64,000 nucleotides of DNA, taken from contig NZ_KE384552.1 of NCBI RefSeq assembly GCF_000426665.1, positions 81,789-145,788 on the forward strand, written 5' to 3'. This document shows, in pieces, positions 26,477-35,161 of this stretch. The notes beneath the pieces are model-generated. The model did not search any database. It was not told the DNA's origin and was given only the letters and a program-made list of their open reading frames with translations. Each line of letters starts with the position of its first letter. Position 1 is the first letter of the stretch. The position numbers and the translations under genes were made by a program. This stretch comes from Centipeda artemidis DSM 19719. Its GTDB lineage: Bacteria; Bacillota; Negativicutes; Selenomonadales; Selenomonadaceae.

Positions 26477-26740
26477 ATGAAAGTGACGATCACCATGGAG
26501 AACCCCTCGGGGCTTCATGCACGTCCGGCCGTGCTGCTCGCCGACCGCGCGTCGAAGTTCGAGGCGGAGATTCGTCTGTACGCGCACGGAAAGGAGGCAA
26601 AGGCAACGGACGTTCTCGAAATCATGGGACTCGGCATCACCTGCGGCAGCGAGATCACGGTCGAGGCTTCCGGGCCGGAAGCGACGGCCGCGGTGTATAC
26701 GCTTGCGGGCATGCTCGCCGCAAAGGATATCTACCGGTAA
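26477..26740 (+). CDS. HPr-like phosphocarrier protein
   Basis: 87 residues. The active-site histidine lies in PSGLHARPAV at position 14. The fold sequence matches HPr through EASGPEATAAVYTLAGML. The position of the regulatory serine (Ser46 of Bacillus HPr) is occupied by Asp45 within KATDVLEIMGLG. It may supply phosphate to a PTS enzyme or act as a signalling protein. Start ATG after AAAGGAGGGAACGAC. First gene of the operon, 34 bp before the IIC gene. Confidence 0.85.
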   Translation: MKVTITMENPSGLHARPAVLLADRASKFEAEIRLYAHGKEAKATDVLEIMGLGITCGSEITVEASGPEATAAVYTLAGMLAAKDIYR

Positions 26741-26774
26741 GTAACGGTGCGTTTTTGACATCGAGGTGAACGAC

Positions 26775-28037
26775 ATGGAATTTCTGAACGAAGTTTTAGC
26801 ATTGGGTCCGACGGTCATGATGCCCGTGATCTTCTTCATTCTGGGCATATGTTTCCGCCTGCCCGTCGGCAAGGCGTTCGAGGCGGGCATGCTCGTCGGC
26901 GTGGGCTTCACCGGCATCAACCTGATCGTGTCCATGCTGCTCGGAAGCCTGGGTCCCGCGTCCGAGGACATGGTCGCGCGGTTCGGCGCGAGCCTGACGG
27001 TCATCGACGCCGGCTGGGCGACGAGCGCGGCGATCGGCTGGTCGTCGCCGCTGATCCCCATGGTGGTGCCGGGCGCAATCCTCCTCAATATCATCCTGCT
27101 CGCGCTCAAAAAGACGCAGATTTTGAATATCGATATTTTCAACTACTGGCTGATCCTCCTGCCGGGCTCCATGATCTACTGCGAGACGGGCAGCCTCATG
27201 CTCGGAACGGCCGGATCGCTGATCCTCTATCTGATCGCCTTCATCATCGCCGACAAGACGGCGCCCGCGATCCAGAAGATGTACAACCTCAAGGGCGTCG
27301 CATTCGTCCACGCGACCTGCGGCGTCTATGTGCCGATCGGCATCCTCGTCAATGCGGTTATCGAGCGCATTCCCGGCCTGAATCAAATCAACCTCAGTCC
27401 GGAGGGCGTCATCAATAAGCTCGGCGTGCTCGGCAAACCGATCACGCTCGCGACGATCCTCGGCGCGGGCATGGGCATCCTCGCGGGCTGGGGCGTCGGT
27501 CAGTGCGCGTTCCTCGCCGTTCAAGTCGCCGCCGTCATGATTCTCCTGCCGAAGATGGTAGAGATCACGGTGGAGGGCGTCATGATTGTCCGCGACCAGG
27601 CCGAAACGGTGCTGAAAAAAGTCTTTCCGGGCAGGGAGTTCAACATCGGCATGGATACGGCGCTGCTCATCGGCGAGCCGTGCATCATCGCGACGGGACT
27701 CCTGCTCATCCCCGCGACGCTCTTTATCGCGATCATCCTGCCGGGCAACCGCATGCTGCCCTTCGTCGACCTCGCGTCCATCGTCTTCCTCATCTCGATG
27801 GTCGCGCCGTTCTGTAAGCGCAACATGTTCCGCATTTTCATCACAGGTCTCGTCATCGTAACGCTCGCGCTCTACGCGGGCAGCGATCTCTCGGGCGTCT
27901 ACGGCATGGCGGCAGATCAGGCGAACGTCCGACTGCCGAGCAACGTGACGTCGACCGAGCTCGGAAACCTCGTGGCCGCGTACAATACGCCCGTCGGCTG
28001 GGCGCTGATTAAGCTTGGACAACTCATCGGCATGTGA
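26775..28037 (+). CDS. PTS galactitol-type IIC permease component
   Basis: About 420 residues, very hydrophobic, with about ten membrane helices. It matches the GatC family: ALGPTVMMPVIFFILGI near the N-terminus, GINLIVSMLLGSLGPA, YWLILLPGSMIYCETGS, FPGREFNIGMD, and VPIGILVNAVIERIPGLN. Such proteins translocate a polyol or sugar with soluble IIA and IIB partners. None is encoded here. Start ATG at 26775, seven bases after GAGGTG. Whether transport is phosphorylating is open, because an intracellular kinase follows. Confidence 0.88.
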   Translation: MEFLNEVLALGPTVMMPVIFFILGICFRLPVGKAFEAGMLVGVGFTGINLIVSMLLGSLGPASEDMVARFGASLTVIDAGWATSAAIGWSSPLIPMVVPGAILLNIILLALKKTQILNIDIFNYWLILLPGSMIYCETGSLMLGTAGSLILYLIAFIIADKTAPAIQKMYNLKGVAFVHATCGVYVPIGILVNAVIERIPGLNQINLSPEGVINKLGVLGKPITLATILGAGMGILAGWGVGQCAFLAVQVAAVMILLPKMVEITVEGVMIVRDQAETVLKKVFPGREFNIGMDTALLIGEPCIIATGLLLIPATLFIAIILPGNRMLPFVDLASIVFLISMVAPFCKRNMFRIFITGLVIVTLALYAGSDLSGVYGMAADQANVRLPSNVTSTELGNLVAAYNTPVGWALIKLGQLIGM

Positions 28038-28053
28038 CAAAGAGGCGATCAAT

Positions 28054-29079
28054 ATGAAACTCATCGGCATCGGCGACCTGCTCATCCCATCGTCGTATAT
28101 AGAAGAAGGATTTGCATCGTACAGGGAGCGCGGCGTAACGGTCGAAACCGTCGACTGGCCGCTGCGGGACTATGAGGAGCTGCAGAACATCAACCTGCGC
28201 GTAGAGACGGAGGGCAGCGAGGCCTACGACGTCCCGGATGCGCTCGTGGAGCAGCTGCGCGATGCGGAGATTCTCATCACACAGTTCTGTCCCATTACGA
28301 AAAAGGTGCTGGACGCCTGCACAAAACTGAAGCTCGTCGGCGTCCTGCGCGCGGGCTATGAAAATATCAACGTGCCGTACGCATCCGCGAAGGGCGTCGC
28401 CGTATTCCATACGCCGGGGCGGAACGCGACGGCGGTGGCGGACTTCACCGTCGGCATGCTGCTGGCCGAGTGCCGCAACATCGCGAAGGCGCACGCAAAT
28501 TTGAAAGAAGGCCGCTGGGTCAGAGACTATGCGAACGCGGGCGCCGTGCCCGATCTGGAGGGCAAGACCGTCGGCATCATCGGCATGGGACAGGTCGGCG
28601 TCAAGGTCGCCCACCGTCTGCACGGGTTTGGCGTACGCCTCCTCGGTTACGATCCTTACGCGACGGTCTTTCCGGACTTCGTCACACAGGTCTCGCTCGA
28701 CGATCTGCTCACGCAGGCGGACTTTGTCACGCTGCACAGCCGCCTTTCGGACGAAACGAAACACATGATGAATGCGCGCGCGTTCTCGCTTATGAAGCCG
28801 TCGGCATATTTCGTCAACACGGCGCGCGCGGGACTCGTGGACGAGGCGGCGCTCGCCGACGCATTGCGGAACAAGCGGCTGCGCGGCGCGGCGCTCGACG
28901 TCTTTGAACACGAACCGCCCGCGGCGGACGATCCTTTGGTACGGCTCCCGAACGTCACGATCACGCCGCATCTGGCGGGCGGGACGACGGACGCGTTCCT
29001 GCGCTCGCCCGTCCTGCTCGCCGAGGCGATGGCGTCCGCACTCTCGGGCGACCGATCCTCGCACTGGATCGTACGATAG
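28054..29079 (+). CDS. D-2-hydroxyacid dehydrogenase (NAD-dependent), first copy
   Basis: About 341 residues. An N-terminal catalytic half is followed by the NAD-binding loop VGIIGMGQVGVKVAHRL and the catalytic Arg in NTARAGLVDEAAL. The Glu follows in FEHEPP, and the His lies in ITPHLAGG. It reduces or oxidises 2-hydroxy or 2-keto acids. Start ATG at 28054, twelve bases after GAGGCG. The distant paralogue at 32929-33978 shares the same motifs. The substrate is unknown; a sugar acid or its phosphate fits the operon. Confidence 0.88.
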   Translation: MKLIGIGDLLIPSSYIEEGFASYRERGVTVETVDWPLRDYEELQNINLRVETEGSEAYDVPDALVEQLRDAEILITQFCPITKKVLDACTKLKLVGVLRAGYENINVPYASAKGVAVFHTPGRNATAVADFTVGMLLAECRNIAKAHANLKEGRWVRDYANAGAVPDLEGKTVGIIGMGQVGVKVAHRLHGFGVRLLGYDPYATVFPDFVTQVSLDDLLTQADFVTLHSRLSDETKHMMNARAFSLMKPSAYFVNTARAGLVDEAALADALRNKRLRGAALDVFEHEPPAADDPLVRLPNVTITPHLAGGTTDAFLRSPVLLAEAMASALSGDRSSHWIVR

Positions 29080-29093
29080 AAACGGGGTGCAGC

Positions 29094-29849
29094 ATGGAAC
29101 TCGGACTGCATGGCAAAAACGCGCTTGTCACGGGCGGAACGAAGGGACTCGGCAAAGCGGTATGCGAACTGCTCGCGCAGGAGGGCGCGAACATCGTCGC
29201 GGTCAGCCGCCACGGAGACGAAGGAGAGGCGCTGGCGGCCGTGCTGCGTAAAACGTACGGCGTGCGCGCCGCCGGCCTCGCCTGCGACCTGAGCGGGACG
29301 GATCGGCAAAGCGCCGTCAGCGCGGCCGTCGATATCCTCGGTCCGCTCGATATCCTAGTCAACGCCGCAGGCATCTGGCCGCAGGCCTATGTCCTCGATA
29401 TGGAGGAAGCGGATTTCCGGCGGACGCTTGACATCAATCTCGTCAGCCCGTTTGTCCTCTGCCGCGACTTTGCCCGGCACCTTGACGCTGACAGCCGGAC
29501 GGGCAAAATCGTCAACGTCGTGTCGCAGGCGGCTTTTTGCGGATCGACGACGGGGCACGCGCACTATGCGGCATCCAAGGCGGGTCTCGTCGCCTTTACG
29601 GTATCGCTCGCGCGCGAACTCGCGCCGCGGGGCATCAACGTCAACGCGGTCGCGCCGGGCATCATGGACACGCCCATGATCCGCGCGGCATTGGAGACGC
29701 GCATGGACTACTACTGCAAGCGCATCCCCCTGGGGCGCGTGGCAGAGGCGGAGGAGGTCGCCTACAGCGTCGTCTTCCTGTGTTCGAACAAGGCGGACTA
29801 TCTGACGGGCATCACGCTGGACGCCACGGGCGGCATGCTGATGCGCTGA
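29094..29849 (+). CDS. SDR-family dehydrogenase
   Basis: 251 residues. It has the Rossmann loop VTGGTKGLGKAV, NAAG, the active-site serine in NVVSQAAF and Tyr/Lys in HYAASKAGLVAF. The C-terminus ends YLTGITLDATGGMLMR, as in polyol or sugar-acid oxidoreductases such as gluconate 5-dehydrogenase and sorbitol dehydrogenases. It probably interconverts a polyol and a keto sugar, or a keto acid and a hydroxy acid. ATG lies 14 bp after the previous stop. Confidence 0.88.
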   Translation: MELGLHGKNALVTGGTKGLGKAVCELLAQEGANIVAVSRHGDEGEALAAVLRKTYGVRAAGLACDLSGTDRQSAVSAAVDILGPLDILVNAAGIWPQAYVLDMEEADFRRTLDINLVSPFVLCRDFARHLDADSRTGKIVNVVSQAAFCGSTTGHAHYAASKAGLVAFTVSLARELAPRGINVNAVAPGIMDTPMIRAALETRMDYYCKRIPLGRVAEAEEVAYSVVFLCSNKADYLTGITLDATGGMLMR

Positions 29850-29876
29850 TCGGTCGATTGGAAGGAGGTTTTGAGC

Positions 29877-31406
29877 ATGACGAAATATTTGATCGGTATC
29901 GACGCCGGCAATACGTCGAGCAAAGCGGTCATCTTTGACGATACGGGCAAGGTCGTCGCCGCAGCCGCAACGAAGAGCTCCGAACGCATGCATCTGGCGC
30001 CGCGGGGCAGGGGTTTCGAGGAGTTCGACGTCGACGAGCTGTGGCACATCGTCTCACAGTGCATCAAACAAGCGATCGAGGACGCCGGCATCGCACCGGA
30101 GGACATCGCGGGCATCGGCGTCACATCATTCGGCAACGGCGTCGTCTTTCTCGACGAAAAGGGCTGGTCGATCGCGCCCGGCTGCTTTTCGCAGGACTAC
30201 CGCGCGAACGATATCCTCGCACTGTATCAAAAGGACGGCACGTACGACAAGATCAACCGGATCGTGCACGGAACGCTCTTCGCGGGCGAACCCGGGCCGA
30301 TCCTGCGCTGGTACAAGGAACACGAGCGCGCCGTCTACGACAGGATCGGCAGTGTGCTGATGTTCAAGGACTATCTGATGTACCGCCTCTCTGGGGTTTT
30401 CGCCACGGATCTCAACATCATCGGCGGTTCGTTCCTCATCGATATGGACACCATGGAGTATTCGCGCGAGCTGCTCGATCTGTACGGCATTCCCGAGATG
30501 TTCGACAAGCTGCCCGCCCTGCATACAAGTCCCGAGCAGATCGTCGGAACGGTGACGGCAGAGGCCGCGCGGCAAACGGGACTCAAAGAGGGCACGCCGA
30601 TCGCCGCAGGCATGATGGACATCCTCGCGAGCCTCGTCGGCGCCGGCGCGACGGGCGACGGCGTGATCACGTCGATCGCGGGCTCGTGGTGCATCAACGA
30701 GACGCATTCGACCCGCGTCATACCGAATGCATCCAGCAACATGCCCTACATCCACAAGAACGAATATCTGAACTGCTCGTACACGGGCGCATCCGCCACG
30801 AACTACGAATGGTTCAACCACGTGCTCGGCGACAAGGCGCGCCTCGCTGCAGTCTACGAGCAGCGCGGCTACTACGACGTGCTGAACGAGTGGATCCGCG
30901 CGGCGGAGCCGAATATGGACACGCCGTATTTCCAGCCGTTCATCGCCTCCCCGAGCATCCACGTCAACGCACGCGCGGGTTTTACGAACATCAACACGCA
31001 TACGAGCTACGGCGATCTCTGCTACGCGGTCGTCGAGGGCATCGCGTTCATCCACAAATTCCACATCGATTTCCTCATCCGTGCCGGCCTGCCCGCCACG
31101 CTGATCCGCCTGACGGGCGGCATGGCAAAAAGCCCCGTGTGGACGCAGATCTTTGCCGACACGATGCAGCTCCCCGTCGAGATCGTGGCGTCCGACGAGA
31201 CGGGCGCACACGGCGTCGCCATCGTCGCGGGCATCGGCGCGGGCGTATATGAGAGCTACGAGGACGCCTTCGCGCGTTCTGTGAAACTGAAAGCGCCGGT
31301 GCTCCCGAATCCGGAAAAGGCCGCGTTCTACCGGGATCGCTACGCACAGTGGCAGCGGCTCAACGAACATCTCCTGCGTTACTGGGACGGAGCGGGCGAT
31401 GGCTGA
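29877..31406 (+). CDS. FGGY-family carbohydrate kinase
   Basis: About 509 residues. The N-terminal phosphate-binding loop IGIDAGNTSSKAVIFD and the C-terminal loop RLTGGMAKSPVWTQIFADT are the family landmarks. ILRWYKEHERAVYDRIGSV and SYTGASATNYEWFNHVLG resemble L-xylulose/3-keto-gulonate kinase and erythritol kinase types. It phosphorylates a keto sugar or polyol using ATP. The ATG at 29877 follows GGAGGTTTTGAGC; the TTG at 29871 is less likely. Its end overlaps the next gene by eight bases. Confidence 0.9.
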   Translation: MTKYLIGIDAGNTSSKAVIFDDTGKVVAAAATKSSERMHLAPRGRGFEEFDVDELWHIVSQCIKQAIEDAGIAPEDIAGIGVTSFGNGVVFLDEKGWSIAPGCFSQDYRANDILALYQKDGTYDKINRIVHGTLFAGEPGPILRWYKEHERAVYDRIGSVLMFKDYLMYRLSGVFATDLNIIGGSFLIDMDTMEYSRELLDLYGIPEMFDKLPALHTSPEQIVGTVTAEAARQTGLKEGTPIAAGMMDILASLVGAGATGDGVITSIAGSWCINETHSTRVIPNASSNMPYIHKNEYLNCSYTGASATNYEWFNHVLGDKARLAAVYEQRGYYDVLNEWIRAAEPNMDTPYFQPFIASPSIHVNARAGFTNINTHTSYGDLCYAVVEGIAFIHKFHIDFLIRAGLPATLIRLTGGMAKSPVWTQIFADTMQLPVEIVASDETGAHGVAIVAGIGAGVYESYEDAFARSVKLKAPVLPNPEKAAFYRDRYAQWQRLNEHLLRYWDGAGDG

Positions 31407-31980
31407 GGCGTTCATCCTGATCCCGTCCGTACGGGATATGAAAACACTGGACTGTGCGCTGCAATCCCGGCACCGCGAGATTCTGCTGAGTACGGTATCC
31501 CATATCGGCAATCTCGCCGAACTCACGAGCCTCTGCCATAAGCACGGCAAAGAGGCGATCGTCAACCACGAACTCATCGGCGGTCTCGGAAACGATACCG
31601 TCGCCTTTGAAATGCTGAAGAAAGCATACAAAGTGGACGCTGTCATCGGCGCGAACCCCTATCACATCAGCCGCGCGAAGGCGATCGGACTGAAGACGAT
31701 CTGGAAGGTTCCGCTGCTCGATTCGCTTTCCCTCGAGATGGCCTTCCGCTCCATCGAGGTGACGAAGCCGGACGCCGTCGAACTCCGCCCGGCGATCTGC
31801 GCGTACGACTTCCTCGACGTGTTCCGCAAGGCCTTTTCGGGCAAGATCTTTGCGAGCGGCTTCATCGATCGGAAGGAGTTTGCCGATCGGCTCCGTCGGC
31901 GCGGTTTCGACGGCATCATGACGAGCACGCGGGCGCTGTGGGAGCCGGGAGACCGGCCGCGCGCATCCGCGGGAAAATAA
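31399..31980 (+). CDS. GlpP-type antiterminator (glycerol-3-phosphate-responsive family)
   Basis: 193 residues. The alternating strand/helix sequence fits the TIM-barrel-like GlpP family: IPSVRDMKTLDCAL at the start, STVSHIGNLAELTSLCHKHG, LIGGLGNDTVAFEML, SRAKAIGLKTIW, LLDSLSLEMAFRSIE and DGIMTSTRALW at the end. GlpP binds leader RNA and, with glycerol 3-phosphate, prevents termination. Here the ligand could be a sugar or polyol phosphate from the operon. A leader terminator is present upstream of the operon, so autoregulation is likely. Its start overlaps the kinase end. Confidence 0.8.
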   Translation: MAEAFILIPSVRDMKTLDCALQSRHREILLSTVSHIGNLAELTSLCHKHGKEAIVNHELIGGLGNDTVAFEMLKKAYKVDAVIGANPYHISRAKAIGLKTIWKVPLLDSLSLEMAFRSIEVTKPDAVELRPAICAYDFLDVFRKAFSGKIFASGFIDRKEFADRLRRRGFDGIMTSTRALWEPGDRPRASAGK

Positions 31981-32004
31981 CGTTTTTATAAGGGAGGAAT
32001 ATAC

Positions 32005-32889
32005 ATGCCCCTGGTCAATATGAAAAAAATGCTCGCCGACGCGCGGCGCGGCAAATATGCGATCGGCGCATTCGACGTGAGCAATTTCGATATGGCGGCG
32101 GCGGTCACGGAAACCGCGCGGGAAGAGCGCTCCCCCGTCATCCTCATGGGACTGACCCCCGATCTCGCGGACGGTAAGCTCCCCTACTGGCTCGACTCTG
32201 TCAAAGCACTTGCCGCCGCGGCGGACGTCCCGGTCGCGGTGCATCTCGATCACGCGACCGACCTCGACTTCATCAAAGAATGTGTCGACGGCGGCTTTTC
32301 CTCCGTCATGTTCGACGGCTCCGTGCTCCCGCTGGAGGAGAACATCCGCAAAACGCGGGAGGTCGTCGCCTACGCGCACCGGTTCGACGTAACCGTCGAG
32401 GCGGAACTCGGCCATGTGGGCGACGGCATCGTCGGCAGCAGCGAGATCGGCGCAGAGAAAAAAACGGGGTTCGACAACCCCGATGACTTCCTCACGCAGC
32501 CGGACGAGCTGGCCGACTTCATCGCCCGCACGGAGGCAGACTGTATCGCCGTCGCCGTAGGAACGGCGCACGGCCTGTACGTGCATGAACCGAAACTCCA
32601 TTTCGACCGGCTGGCGGCGCTGAACGACATCTCTCCCGTTCCCATGGTCATGCACGGCGGCTCGGGCACGCCGGACGATCAGATCCGAAAAGCCGTCGCG
32701 CTCGGCATCTGCAAGCTGAACATCTTCTCCGAGATGCTGACGGCATTCAACGGCGCACTGAAAGAAGAGCTCGCGCATGCGCAGCACCTCGCGATCTGGC
32801 CGCATCAGCTCTATCAAAAACCGCTCGCCGCGCTGCGCGAAGTCGTGCGGCGCAAGATCGCGCTCGTCGGCTCGGCCGGCAAGGCGTGA
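32005..32889 (+). CDS. Class II fructose-bisphosphate-type aldolase (zinc)
   Basis: 294 residues. Zinc ligands lie in VHLDHATDLDFIK, EAELGHVGDG and VAVGTAHGLYVHE, with MHGGSGTPDDQIRKAV at the phosphate-binding end. Close in form to FbaA, GatY and KbaY. It would cleave the phosphorylated product of the kinase into dihydroxyacetone phosphate and an aldehyde, or do a related retro-aldol. ATG lies 24 bp after the antiterminator stop, with GGGAGGAATATAC. Confidence 0.92.
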   Translation: MPLVNMKKMLADARRGKYAIGAFDVSNFDMAAAVTETAREERSPVILMGLTPDLADGKLPYWLDSVKALAAAADVPVAVHLDHATDLDFIKECVDGGFSSVMFDGSVLPLEENIRKTREVVAYAHRFDVTVEAELGHVGDGIVGSSEIGAEKKTGFDNPDDFLTQPDELADFIARTEADCIAVAVGTAHGLYVHEPKLHFDRLAALNDISPVPMVMHGGSGTPDDQIRKAVALGICKLNIFSEMLTAFNGALKEELAHAQHLAIWPHQLYQKPLAALREVVRRKIALVGSAGKA

Positions 32890-32928
32890 CCGCAGCGGCA
32901 TCCCGCCGAGAAAAGGAGGCTGTTTTCT

Positions 32929-33978
32929 ATGGATAAAACGAAGATTCTCTGCGTCGCCGACGGCGGCATCACCACGGAGATGATGGAAGACTTTCGCCGC
33001 CTCGAGCGGTACGGCGCCGAGGTCACGATCGTCGAGGATACGGACATGTACGCCATGGGGCCGATCACCGACCGCATGACGCTCATCGAACAGCAGGGCA
33101 TCGACGCCGCGCCAAGCTGCGCGGCACTGCTGGAACACTGCGCGGACAAGGACATCATCGTCGTCCACGTCGCCTCCATTAACCGCGCGGTGCTCGCGCG
33201 CGCCCGGCGGCTCAAGGTGGCGGCCGTCCTGCGCGGCGGCTACGAGAACGCCGACGTGCCGCTGCTGACCGAACGCGGTGTTCTCCTCGTCAACGCGCCG
33301 TGGCGCAGCGCGAACGCCGTCGCCGACTTCACCGTCGGCATGATGATCGCAGAGAACAAGAACATCGCGCGCAGCCACCGGCACCTCATGGAGGGGACAT
33401 GGCGCAAGTCCTACGTCAATCAATCCTATATCCACGACATGCGGAAAATGACCGTCGGCATCATCGGCTACGGCTATATCGGTCGGCGCGTGCGGCAGCG
33501 GCTAAAGGGATTCGAATGCCGCGTACTGGTGCACGATCCCTATATCGATCCGCAGACAGCTGCCGATCAAGACGTCTCCTTCGTCTCACTGGACGAGCTG
33601 CTCGCCCGGTCGGATATCGTCACGCTCCATCTGCGTCTCTCGGAGCAGACCTCGCATTTCATCGGCGCGGCGGAACTGGCGAAAATGAAGCCGACCGCGT
33701 ACCTCATCAACACCGCGCGCGCCGGCCTTGTCGATACCGCCGCGCTCACGGAAGCGCTGCGCACGCACGCGATCGGCGGCGCGGCTGTCGACGTCTACGA
33801 TACGGAGCCGCTGCCCGCGGATCATCCCTATCTGCAGCTCGACAACATCACACTGACCAGCCACCTCGCCGGCACCTCCTGCGACACCATGCGAACATCC
33901 GTCGAGATCGGCCTGGAGGATCTGACGCGCTGTCTAAGAGGCGAGGAGATGGTCAACGTACGCAATATGCGGTCGTGA
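32929..33978 (+). CDS. D-2-hydroxyacid dehydrogenase (NAD-dependent), second copy
   Basis: 349 residues. Same domain plan as the first copy: NAD loop VGIIGYGYIGRRVRQRL, catalytic Arg in NTARAGLVDTAAL, Glu in DVYDTEPLP and His in TSHLAGT. The N-terminus is different, with GGITTEMMEDFRR. It is the last gene of the operon and lies 39 bp after the aldolase, with AAAAGGAGG upstream. Two divergent copies in one operon suggest two acid substrates or steps. Confidence 0.88.
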   Translation: MDKTKILCVADGGITTEMMEDFRRLERYGAEVTIVEDTDMYAMGPITDRMTLIEQQGIDAAPSCAALLEHCADKDIIVVHVASINRAVLARARRLKVAAVLRGGYENADVPLLTERGVLLVNAPWRSANAVADFTVGMMIAENKNIARSHRHLMEGTWRKSYVNQSYIHDMRKMTVGIIGYGYIGRRVRQRLKGFECRVLVHDPYIDPQTAADQDVSFVSLDELLARSDIVTLHLRLSEQTSHFIGAAELAKMKPTAYLINTARAGLVDTAALTEALRTHAIGGAAVDVYDTEPLPADHPYLQLDNITLTSHLAGTSCDTMRTSVEIGLEDLTRCLRGEEMVNVRNMRS

Positions 33979-33993
33979 CAATGATAATATTAT

Positions 33994-34101
33994 AACCGCG
34001 ATTCCAAACCCATCGACTTTCCCGCAAAAGCCTATTCCACTGCCGAGGAATTCATCGAAGATGTTTTGGATACTTCAAATCAAGCGCATCACAATATGTG
34101 A
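33994..34101 (+). pseudogene. C-terminal gene remnant
   Basis: A coding-like tail without a start (PIDFPAKAYSTAEEFIEDVL, ending AHHNM before TGA) lies after the last operon gene. It is AT-richer than the operon. Possibly the end of a gene deleted during arrival of the operon; the family is not recognised. Confidence 0.3.
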
Positions 34102-34106
34102 AACAC

Positions 34107-34138
34107 AAAAAGGACAATCCGCATGGATTGTCCTTTTT
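34107..34138. terminator. Bidirectional terminator between operon and jag
   Basis: AAAAAGGACAATCC, four-base loop GCAT, then GGATTGTCCTTTTT. It serves the operon on the plus strand and jag on the minus strand. Confidence 0.85.
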
Positions 34139-34167
34139 GATTTGACAGCACCGATTCTTGAAGACCG

Positions 34168-35160
34168 TTATTCAAACGATGTATCGTCATATCCGCCGCG
34201 GTTATAGCGGCGGCGCTTGGGAACGATGACGACGTAGCGGCGAGGATTCTCGCCGGCACTGTAGGTGGTGACGCGGCGATTGTCCTGGAGCGCCATGTGG
34301 ATGATCTTGCGTTCATGGCGGCTCATGGGTTCGAGACGGATCTCTTCGCCGATGCGGCATGCCTTGTCCGCGAGATGTCCCGCGAGGCGCGTGAGAGTCT
34401 CTTCGCGGCGCGCGCGGTAGTCCTCGACATCGAGGATGATGCGGGTATAGCCGCTGCCGGGATTCTTGTTGACAACGAGATTGGTAAGATACTGGAGGGA
34501 GTCAAGCGTCTGCCCGTGCTTGCCGATCAAAATGCCGAGGTTGTCTCCCTGCATATTGTAAACGAGTCCGATGGGGGTTTCGCTGGGGATGAGGGTGACG
34601 GTGAGTCCCATAGCGGCAAATATTTCGCTGAGGAATCCTTCGGCGCGGGCGCGCATCTCGGGCGATGCAGGGATGAGCGGCAGTTCGCCCTCTCTCTTGG
34701 CACGTTCTTCGTACCGCGGGCGATCATAGGAGGGGCGATCCTCCTGATGGCGTCGTGCAGAGCGTTCGCTGTTGTCGCGGTCATAGCGGCTGCGCCGCTC
34801 GGGACGTTCCGTGCGCTCAGGATGCACGGCGGATGTATGGCTGCCTTGCTCCGGTTTCGGAGCGCGGGCACTGCTGCGAAGGTCGGTATGGAAACGTTTC
34901 TGCGGACGCGGGAATTCGTCTGCCGCTGCGGTGACGGTGGGGGCGGGAATATTGCTCGTTTCGCTGCGCTGCACAGGGATGACCGGGCGTGTCGTGACGC
35001 GGATGTGCGCCTCGCGCTTGCCCCAGAGTCCGAGGAATCCGCTCGAAGGTTCCTGTATGATTTCATAGGTGACTTCGCTGCGTCCGCAGCCGAGCTTGTC
35101 AAGGGCGGCGGCGAGTGCGTCTTCTACGGTTTTTCCTGTGCTTTCTACGATTTCTGCCAT
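34168..35160 (-). CDS. jag: RNA-binding protein Jag (KhpB/EloR)
   Basis: 330 residues in the usual order. The Jag N-terminal domain is residues 1-55 (VESTGKTVEDALAAALDKLG, GFLGLWGKREA), followed by a long basic low-complexity linker (about 60-160). Then come a KH domain (GDNLGILIGKHGQTLDSLQYL) and an R3H domain (RHERKIIHMALQDN). It acts with KhpA in RNA binding and cell elongation. One base separates its start from the yidC stop, so they are co-transcribed. Confidence 0.93.
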   Translation of the reverse strand: MAEIVESTGKTVEDALAAALDKLGCGRSEVTYEIIQEPSSGFLGLWGKREAHIRVTTRPVIPVQRSETSNIPAPTVTAAADEFPRPQKRFHTDLRSSARAPKPEQGSHTSAVHPERTERPERRSRYDRDNSERSARRHQEDRPSYDRPRYEERAKREGELPLIPASPEMRARAEGFLSEIFAAMGLTVTLIPSETPIGLVYNMQGDNLGILIGKHGQTLDSLQYLTNLVVNKNPGSGYTRIILDVEDYRARREETLTRLAGHLADKACRIGEEIRLEPMSRHERKIIHMALQDNRRVTTYSAGENPRRYVVIVPKRRRYNRGGYDDTSFE

Positions 35161-35161
35161 G

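Noticed and set aside
30126..31646. A 506-codon minus-strand frame over the FGGY kinase
   Set aside because: Antisense shadow of a clear kinase.
31360..33435. A 691-codon minus-strand frame across aldolase, antiterminator and dehydrogenase genes
   Set aside because: Shadow frame of the operon; the plus-strand genes have clear motifs and ribosome binding sites.
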